Part shown: in pieces, positions 30,001 to 35,265 of the stretch | Layout: every line of letters starts with the position of its first letter | Position numbering within the stretch: position 1 is the first letter of the stretch | Origin: Ichthyocystis sparus | Lineage (GTDB): Bacteria > Pseudomonadota > Gammaproteobacteria > Burkholderiales > 2013Ark19i | Strand: one strand, 5' to 3' | Assembly: GCF_900078755.1 (NCBI RefSeq) | Contig: NZ_FKIH01000015.1 | DNA length: 35,265 nt | Position numbers and translations under genes: made by a program | The notes under the pieces: generated by a model | Database searches by the model: none | Seen by the model: the letters and a program-made list of their open reading frames with translations, nothing else | What the model was told of the DNA's origin: nothing

Positions 30001-31346
30001 CAATCCATCCTAGATAAAAAATCTAGTAACCCAGTTCCACTTAATGGAACTAGTCCACGATGAGAGGGACTTGATAACACTCTAATACTACCAAGGGCAC
30101 GTATAAAATTAGGATGGTACTTATGATGGTACATACAAACGAACCTACACATAAATTTAGATAGATGCAGTTCCCTATAGGTTCTAAACCAAATAACTTC
30201 CTCGAGAGCTGAAAGTTCACTATTCAATGTCTTTGAGATGCAACTGAGCACCGAATGCGATAAAGACCTTCTGATAAATTTACGAATTCCATCAAAGATC
30301 TTACCAACTAATTCAGCACTATCAGGATGTAAATCAATGCCCGGTAAATCAACACACTGAGAGGAAGATAGTAAACTCAATTCAGAAGGTGCACCAGAAT
30401 ACTCTCCTAATGGCAACGAAGATCCTAATCGTGATTCATATTCAGTATGATGAGACTGAGAAGGTAATAATTGAGTACTGGAAGGGGAAGAGCGTGTAAG
30501 ATCCGTAGCAACACCTAATGTCGTACACTCATCCTTGCCTCCACTATTTCTTGTCCTCGCTGTAGCTATCAACATTGCCGATAATGCTAATTGAGGAATA
30601 CCAGCAGTCTCGAGAACATCGATAAAATCTTTACAACTAACAGCAGTCAAGGACTCTTCTCCCAGAGTTACAGAAACTTCGTCCCAATTAGATTTAAAAA
30701 CAGACCTTACTCTACTATAGATAACACCATCTAGTTTCGATAAAAAATCTGACAAACTATTGCCAGCCAATGGCAGCACATTACGGTCAGGAGAACTGGA
30801 TAACACTTTAATTCTAGGAAGGGCACGTATAAAATCAGGGCGGTGCTTGCAATGGTACTCACCAATACATCTGGATACAAAACCATCTTCACACATCAGC
30901 TTATAGGTAAAGTACCAAATAGCTCGCCCAGTCACGGTAAGTTTGTCACTCACGCCTGATGGTAATTGTTTGCCCACAATGTTCTTGTAATTACGTCTAG
31001 CTAATGTATCAACTTTAGAAAGGAGATCTTCAACCACTTGAGCACTCTCATGAGACAACACTATACCCAGTGAACTCAAAACATCCGAACCAACAGTAAC
31101 GGCTGAAGAAGAAACGGCAGCAGAAGCACTACGTTTTCGGGCAGAAGCCTTTCCCCTAATCCTAGTACTCACACTCTCGCCTACAGTAGTGACAGCATCA
31201 GTTAGAGTAGCAGAAAGAGGAAAAACTCCAACTTGCTGCAAATCACCACCCTGTGTAGTGCCCACCTCATTACCACCGTCATTTCCACTTTCCGTAACAC
31301 CACTAGAAGCGGCAACACTACTGATTATAGATGATGTAGGATACAT
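26577..31346 (-). CDS. P6: modular repeat-family protein, A-B-A-B, 1589 aa, tail lost by frameshift
   Basis: Start ATG (M-Y-P-T-S-S) sits at the family position, but its Shine-Dalgarno is degraded to GAAAGC. A basic patch (R-G-K-A-S-A-R-K-R) precedes A1 (about 84-256). B1 is at about 329-501, A2 about 598-761 (divergent: A-P-L-C-A-M-V-L-P-E-C) and B2 about 908-1080, followed by a K/R-rich patch and a long Ser-rich linker. The tail segment with L-R-G-P-K-K-S-F-I-M-R-L-V-E is present twice because of a 303-bp tandem duplication. In the second copy a one-base insertion (near 26584) changes E-V/I-P-T-S to E-V-L-H-E-stop, so the conserved basic end is not made. A weakened ribosome site and a frayed 3' end together suggest a gene starting to decay, unless the indels are assembly errors. 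Function is unknown. Confidence 0.88.
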   Translation of the reverse strand: MYPTSSIISSVAASSGVTESGNDGGNEVGTTQGGDLQQVGVFPLSATLTDAVTTVGESVSTRIRGKASARKRSASAAVSSSAVTVGSDVLSSLGIVLSHESAQVVEDLLSKVDTLARRNYKNIVGKQLPSGVSDKLTVTGRAIWYFTYKLMCEDGFVSRCIGEYHCKHRPDFIRALPRIKVLSSSPDRNVLPLAGNSLSDFLSKLDGVIYSRVRSVFKSNWDEVSVTLGEESLTAVSCKDFIDVLETAGIPQLALSAMLIATARTRNSGGKDECTTLGVATDLTRSSPSSTQLLPSQSHHTEYESRLGSSLPLGEYSGAPSELSLLSSSQCVDLPGIDLHPDSAELVGKIFDGIRKFIRRSLSHSVLSCISKTLNSELSALEEVIWFRTYRELHLSKFMCRFVCMYHHKYHPNFIRALGSIRVLSSPSHRGLVPLSGTGLLDFLSRMDCATRKVARSMFDLEWSRLANKAFYALEDVSLLSNVSCENFIRVLDVVDIPIVAFPIFQRPNLTRRRRRRRCIESKTLESGSKCADDAGSGSGATAVANSSAISSSQLQPELLSPLESESLPNLHLQSKMQSGSSSTATSVATAQKPAVASPYCAPLCAMVLPECAAMVRGLFYEIDVLARSIYGDMISKQLPPKVSGKLSVTGRAIWYWTYMEVCKASFVFRCLGEYHAKHRPDFVRSLSKVQVLSDDEASLLDFLLRLDCAVRREVESIFNSCWSEVSVSLEEESLSTTSCRDFVRVLDVAGIPAVALSSNVESYIKAGGSKKGKGAVSATSVIDPTHSPPPSPQLSPLSQSNLELSSCAHHSLSDSQLDLSLPLGGSSGAPSKLIAPPSAGDSGGDFSSNLISAKRRKGSDGVSVSTHAGTGIICTATVGVPPVSTESSTLNASTISTSSSSVSLSIQCVDLLGVKLHPDSAKLVYDLFSTIRVSAKRSRFIVLDSLLGAMSSGLSILGRAIWCRTYRELHLLNFMAKYLCLYYSKYRPEFIRSLADIRVLSSSSDHRLVPLSGDVLLDFLSKLDCAASEEVKSIFDLNWDEVANKVFAELEDGSLDDVSCEDLVNVLDIAGIPVVAYSISQQYKRYQRLLINKSKKLGNGGKCPVGSTKSAPTKRVMKRSKTLGSNGSIESSAVADQSGSVSVTDTTSAIGASSGDTGSSLPPITESVAASTVSSVKPGSVSAIGTVSTVATSPGDDRSSLPIVSLISLPQPQSQPVLFSQTQLRSELSPLVTDSVAASNISDQLYGVSVADNDSTVVASPVGIVSPLPIAAESVAIPTVSGESSLIIRGDVLSSTMDIVAPALGVLEDELPVEHSSSFSLALLPSPPSELRIDDDVFSFSSSAVVDRVGLTTICDAPAFWGLEDELLSPPSSLSIFPASSSSYLSSSPSESGLDADVSSSSPELPISNREVVGLDMEGTISALGVLGESNFVISCEQATVTTTASSSVSTSATRELPTTTNSNYLRGPKKSFIMRLVEESFEIPTSSSNAVAGPSFSAPVDVTTGPLVGITGTAADMEGTISALGVLGESHFVTSREQAIVTTTASSSVSTSAVRELPMATSSNYLRGPKKSFIMRLVEGSSEVLHE

Positions 31347-31362
31347 AACAAGCTTTCTTCAT
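31318..31362 (-). CDS. Possible 14-codon upstream ORF overlapping the P6 start
   Basis: A second ATG lies 16 bases upstream of the P6 start in another frame and directly follows a GAGAGAGAGA stretch that could act as a ribosome site. It reads M-K-K-A-C-Y-V-S-Y-I-I-Y-N-Q and stops inside the first codons of P6. No equivalent is present at the other starts. It may be accidental, or may lower P6 translation. Confidence 0.25.
   Translation of the reverse strand: MKKACYVSYIIYNQ
31352..31357 (-). promoter_or_regulatory. Degenerate Shine-Dalgarno position of P6
   Basis: Where the other genes read GAGAGG, P6 reads GAAAGC before the same five-base spacer and ATG. Pairing to 16S rRNA should be much weaker. 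Confidence 0.65.
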
Positions 31363-31760
31363 CTCTCTCTCTTTATATTTATCGAAAATTACTTATAACT
31401 TGCCATTTATCATTTTTATCATCGGCATCAACAATGCTACAGAAAGAAGATAATCGAGCATAACCTAATAACTAAATGCACAAATACCATATATGTATGA
31501 TTATGCCCAAAAGTAAAACCGTACACCATAACTATTGTAATTAGATTAACGAAATAATTCGCACGTGCACAAAATAACCCACAGACAAAGCCAAAGTAGA
31601 AATACTCCTCTCATTTACGATAGTAGCTCGTATATAAATTAAAAAAAACAAATAACCACACCGTAAATAACGATTAATTGAATAAACAAAGTATTAGTAA
31701 TAAGTATTAATTGAGCAATTATTTAACTGACCTAATGCGCACCAATAATATGTACGGCAG

Positions 31761-31900
31761 TATCTCTCTGCTCACTGCCTACATTTATTATTTCTTACTT
31801 TAATTAATTTACACATCAGCATTACAGGAGAGAAGTAAGCACAACCACACAATGAAACGCGCACAATATAGCAAATAAGCATAGTTGCACATTACTACTC
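31761..31900 (-). other. Orphan gene leader without a gene
   Basis: The sequence TATCTCTCTGCTCACTGCCT and the ACATCAGCATTACAGGAGAG block about 50 bases further correspond to the P5 leader (CCTCTCTGCTTATTGTCT, then ACACCAACATTACAGGAGA). The Shine-Dalgarno and ATG positions are mutated and no family N-terminus follows. It probably marks the upstream edge of a deleted copy or a duplicated spacer. Confidence 0.6.
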
Positions 31901-32905
31901 TTGTAACTCAATTCATAAAATAACACTCGTATCACCAAAAGTAATAGTCCCCACAAAAGCAAAAGGTACCACTCATAAGACATAGTAGCTTGTATATAAC
32001 TTAAAAAACATAACATTTAAATTCAATTAATAATAATTAATTGTATAAATTAAGCGCATTAATTGGTAATTATCCAACTTGATAAAAGTAAATTAATAAA
32101 ATGCACGTAATGACACGCTTGTTAGCAAAAGTCAACAAACATTTTATGTTAAAAATAGCAAAACAAACTTAAGTGATGTAAATAGGTATAAGCAGAATAA
32201 CATAGCAGTTAATCAACAACTAATATAATACAAATACACCACGCACACATACTATAACTTATGTGGAACAATATATCATGCACAAGAGCTACACACGTAT
32301 GGATGTCTTGAAATGTTAGTCAGTAACAATAAAAAATTCCGTCAATTCAATAAGTAAATACAATGACCTGCCTTGTATAGCATACAACATATCCATATTT
32401 AGTTTAGTACAAAAAATCATGTAAACTCAACAAGCTGTATCATGTGCAATATAAATATCCAGGATAGATTATCCGTATACAAATTTTATGATTAATCAAT
32501 GATGTTACCAACAACAAACTCAAAAATTAAGAAATGAGTGCTATATATACGATGTTATATTGAGATGATTCTTTTTATTTTAATTAATTTACAGTAGATA
32601 GTATTAGTACTGTATAAAAAACAAATCTTACATATTTAACCACTGATCATATAACAAATACATCATGCCCCATTATAGACTAGTAAATTAATACTACCGA
32701 GTATTATTTTCCTCAATACACTTCGTATTACAAAGTTGTAGCGCTAATATGAAAAATCAGACTATACAAATTATAAATACGATAAAAACACGGATTAATG
32801 TATTGGTATAGAAAAGTTATTAACTAAATACAGTGCCACCAAAGGTTATAATATTTGTTGAATAAGAAGGTGGAAAAACAGTAGAAGTAAGATCAATACT
32901 CATAA

Positions 32906-35265
32906 TTAACTTTTCCTTTTCCTTTTACGACCACTTCCTCTCTGAGCGCTACCCCTATGTGAAGAAGATACCCTTCCTCTACCACCTCTCATAGACCCAC
33001 CCGTTTCATCGGCAGGTGGTGGTGAAGGTGGCAACCCTCGATTCAGCAATGCTGCCAATCTCACTCCCACATCCTCAGAATCAGTAGCAGCAGCCACTGG
33101 CGGAACGTTAGCAACACCCACAGATGCAGAAGAGGAGGATCCAGCAATGACATTACTACTCATAGGTATCTCAAAAGGCGGTGCCTCAACTAATTGCATA
33201 ATAAATGCTTTCTTAGGTCCGTAAACATAACTAGAAGAACCACTACTAGCTGCCATGGAAGATTTACTGATAGAAGCAGAAACAGAAGAAGTGGTAGTGA
33301 TCGGTACTCTTACCTGCTCAGATGAGGACACAGGAGTTGACTCATCTACTAAAACTTCCGACTCAAAAACAGTAACTTCCGAGGTTAATCCAGCTTCTCT
33401 AGACAACACAAATGAATCTATAGAGGAAGAGGAAACATCTGCATCTAATCCTAATCCAGATAGAGATGAAGATAAGGATAAAGATGAAAATGAGGGTACA
33501 GAGGGTAATGAAGAGGGAGGCGAAAGTGAATCATCTCCTGACCACCTCGACGCAGAAACAACACTGACTGGAACCAACTCTTCAGCTGATGGTGGCAAAG
33601 AGGGGGGAGTATCAGAAGCCACTACCGGCTCAGGTACAGGAGAAGATGTAGGTAATTCACCTTCTCCCAAATCAGAAGCAACACCTTTCTCAGTCGAGAC
33701 CAAAACACCATCACCCTCATTAGAAAAAGACTCACAAGAAACAGTTGATGCAGCAACAGGAACAAATTTAGGAGAAAATTGGCTAGAATCCTCCTCCAAT
33801 AGCGATAAAGAACCTAACCGCGTCCCAGACCGAAGAGGACGCTTAGGTAATGACTCATGTTGTTTAGGTTGAGAAGATAGTTCATGCTGAAACTTAGGCC
33901 GTGGAATAGAGGCAACCGAATGACTAATAAGATCAATAGCACAACTTCCTGATTGCGTACCCTCTGCACATTTACTACTGTCTCCTAATACCTTGCTTTC
34001 ACTTATCACACATCTTTGAGGAGCATTCTCAGTAACAGGAGGCAAAGAAGATTTAGGTTTGGGCTTGGGCTTGGGCTTGGGCTTGGGCTTGGGCTTGGGC
34101 AGAACTTGTTGAAGAGAGGTGTCCAAAGAACAAGCACCACTTCCTGATTTCTTGCTCTTACTCATTAAACGTTTTTTGGAAACAGACTCAGTACCCTCCT
34201 CCGTACATTTACTACCACTTCCTGATTTCTTTCTCTTATATATCACACGCTTTTTTTCATATTCTTGATAAATTGAAAATACTACTACGGGAGCACTAAC
34301 AGCATCGAAAATATTAATAAAATCTTCACAATTAGCACCACTCAATGATCTATCTTCTAGTCCAGCAAAAATTGAATCAGCTATGCTATCCCACTTCAAG
34401 TTAAATATAGACCCCACGTCCTCGCGAACAGCACAATCCAGATTAGACAGAAAACTTAGTAACACTTCTCCACTTAGTGGCACTGGCCTACAATCAGAGG
34501 AACTCGAAAATACTCTAATACCAGCAAGAGAACGTATAAAATCAGGGCGGTACTTGGAATGATAGAGACAAAGAAACCTAGCCATAAAACCAAGTAAATG
34601 CAGTTCCTTATAGGTTCTGCACCAAATAACAGCCTGCCCAACCATCGAAAGTCCACTACTCACGGACCTTAATAGGTTACCCAGTACCATCGAGCAAGAA
34701 GTTTTGGCAGATTTACGAATGACAAAAAAGAGATCGTAAATTAGTTTAGCACTATCAGGATGTAACCTAACACCAAGCAAATCAACATATTGAACAGGTA
34801 ATGAAACACTAGAGGAAGGGATCGAAACTTCAGAAACAACTGCAGAAGCAGTTGAAGCACTCGCTTCAGTAGAAACAGGCAGCACCCCAACATCAGTAGT
34901 ACAAATGGTCCCTGCAACAGGAACACTATCGCTACTCTTATGTCTTTTTGCTACAATCGTATCAGAAGAAGACTCACCCATAGGACCCCCAACAGAAACA
35001 GACAACAGGGTCGATTCATGGGGTGCACTAGAAGCCTCTACTAATGGTAACGAAGAACTAGATTGAGATGGTAATGACTGAGGGTTTGGAAGGGAAGAAT
35101 GCGTAAGGTCTACAACACTAATTACTGGTGCTACACCCTCACCTTTACTACCTTTTTTCCTTATATAGGCCTCTAACTTTGTTGATAACGCCATTGCGAG
35201 AATGCCAGCAATGTCAAGGACTCTAACAAAATCTCTACAACTAATAGCACTCAAGGACTCATCTT
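32906..35265 (-). CDS. P7: modular repeat-family protein, 5' end outside window, intact tail
   Basis: The frame is open to the right edge. The apparent start near 35254 is only an internal TTG, because D-E-S-L-S-A-I-S-C-R-D-F-V-R-V-L-D is the middle of a module A, so at least one more module half lies outside. After that module comes B (about 34790-34270: Y-V-D-L-L-G-V-R-L-H-P to F-S-I-Y-Q). A Lys/Arg-rich stretch and a Lys-Pro repeat (about 34100-34049) follow, then a Ser-rich linker, Y-G-P-K-K-A-F-I-M (about 33230-33200), D-V-G-V-R-L-A-A-L-L-N-R-G-L-P and the end Q-R-G-S-G-R-K-R-K-R-K-S. A clean tail in this diverged copy, comparable to P3 and P5, suggests the C-terminus is under selection. 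Function is unknown. Confidence 0.93.
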   Translation of the reverse strand, partial: DESLSAISCRDFVRVLDIAGILAMALSTKLEAYIRKKGSKGEGVAPVISVVDLTHSSLPNPQSLPSQSSSSLPLVEASSAPHESTLLSVSVGGPMGESSSDTIVAKRHKSSDSVPVAGTICTTDVGVLPVSTEASASTASAVVSEVSIPSSSVSLPVQYVDLLGVRLHPDSAKLIYDLFFVIRKSAKTSCSMVLGNLLRSVSSGLSMVGQAVIWCRTYKELHLLGFMARFLCLYHSKYRPDFIRSLAGIRVFSSSSDCRPVPLSGEVLLSFLSNLDCAVREDVGSIFNLKWDSIADSIFAGLEDRSLSGANCEDFINIFDAVSAPVVVFSIYQEYEKKRVIYKRKKSGSGSKCTEEGTESVSKKRLMSKSKKSGSGACSLDTSLQQVLPKPKPKPKPKPKPKPKSSLPPVTENAPQRCVISESKVLGDSSKCAEGTQSGSCAIDLISHSVASIPRPKFQHELSSQPKQHESLPKRPLRSGTRLGSLSLLEEDSSQFSPKFVPVAASTVSCESFSNEGDGVLVSTEKGVASDLGEGELPTSSPVPEPVVASDTPPSLPPSAEELVPVSVVSASRWSGDDSLSPPSSLPSVPSFSSLSLSSSLSGLGLDADVSSSSIDSFVLSREAGLTSEVTVFESEVLVDESTPVSSSEQVRVPITTTSSVSASISKSSMAASSGSSSYVYGPKKAFIMQLVEAPPFEIPMSSNVIAGSSSSASVGVANVPPVAAATDSEDVGVRLAALLNRGLPPSPPPADETGGSMRGGRGRVSSSHRGSAQRGSGRKRKRKS
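34055..34100 (-). repeat. Hexanucleotide microsatellite encoding Lys-Pro repeats in P7
   Basis: On the plus strand GGGCTT is repeated six times without a mismatch from 34061, followed by a partial unit and preceded by a degenerate one. The minus strand encodes alternating Pro and Lys for about 15 residues. No equivalent is present in the other copies. Confidence 0.95.

Larger units (their letters stand above)
31347..32905. repeat. Family spacer between P7 and P6, partly duplicated
   Basis: The longest spacer, AT-rich with no supportable gene. It contains two copies of the leader-type region. One is the sequence directly before P6. The other is an orphan at 31761-31900 with no gene attached. 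The block around 31610-31745 (TAGCTCGTATATAAATTAAAA, then AACGATTAATTGAATAAACAAAGTATTAGTA) repeats, diverged, at about 31983-32100. The part next to P7 (about 32740-32905) is the usual downstream block. Confidence 0.7.

Noticed and set aside
34049..34100. Lys-Pro repeat as evidence for a TonB-like protein
   Set aside because: TonB has Pro-Lys and Pro-Glu repeats, but P7 has no N-terminal membrane anchor and no TonB C-terminal domain, and the rest is clearly this family.

Overview
The window holds a single-family tandem gene array and nothing else. Every supportable coding region lies on the minus strand: seven very large paralogues, here called P1 to P7 from left to right, of which P1 and P7 run off the window edges, plus three decayed fragments of the same family. 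Between them lie long AT-rich spacers that are themselves homologous. I see no housekeeping gene, tRNA, rRNA, transposase or CRISPR array. A purine-rich Shine-Dalgarno sequence (GAGAGG or close) sits five bases before the conserved start in most copies, so this is a bacterial genome. AT-rich spacers, amplified Ser-rich paralogues and pseudogene debris suggest a host-associated, probably intracellular, bacterium. From memory, the expanded tandem families of the fish epitheliocystis betaproteobacterium Candidatus Ichthyocystis are the closest match. That assignment is a guess, not something the sequence proves.

Protein architecture: (1) a disordered N-terminus starting M-Y-P-V/T-S, often with a Lys/Arg/Ala-rich patch; (2) one or two pairs of related modules of about 175 residues. 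Module A has L-G-V-x-L...S-K-Q-L-P, and module B has C-V-D-L-L-G-V-K-L-H-P. Both share A-I-W-x-x-T/M-Y, Y-H-x-K-x-R-P-x-F-I/V, F-L-S-K-L-D, F-N-x-x-W and C-x-D-F-I-x-V-L-D-x-x-G-I-P; (3) Ser/Pro/Gln-rich linkers with Q-P-E-P repeats; (4) a Ser-rich tail carrying G-P-K-K-x-F-I-M, A/V-G-x-R-L-A-A-L-L-N-R and a basic C-terminus G-R-K-R-K-R-x-S. No signal peptide or membrane segment is visible. I do not recognise the modules as a known family. The best inference is a diversifying set of secreted host-directed proteins.

Layout: P1 (A-B visible), P2 (A-B-A-B made by an internal duplication and fusion, basic tail lost), P3 (A-B), P4 (A-B-A-B, unusual start), a 3' pseudogene fragment, P5 (A-B-A-B), an older remnant, P6 (A-B-A-B with a frameshifted tail), and P7 (end of A, then B). 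P1 to P3, their spacers and the 3' third of P4 are very similar. To the right of about 15.4 kb, genes and spacers are much more diverged and contain the debris. The left side therefore looks like a recent amplification and the right side like an older part of the same array. Unequal crossing-over, gene conversion, in-frame minisatellites and small indels are all visible. The array appears to generate protein diversity by recombination.
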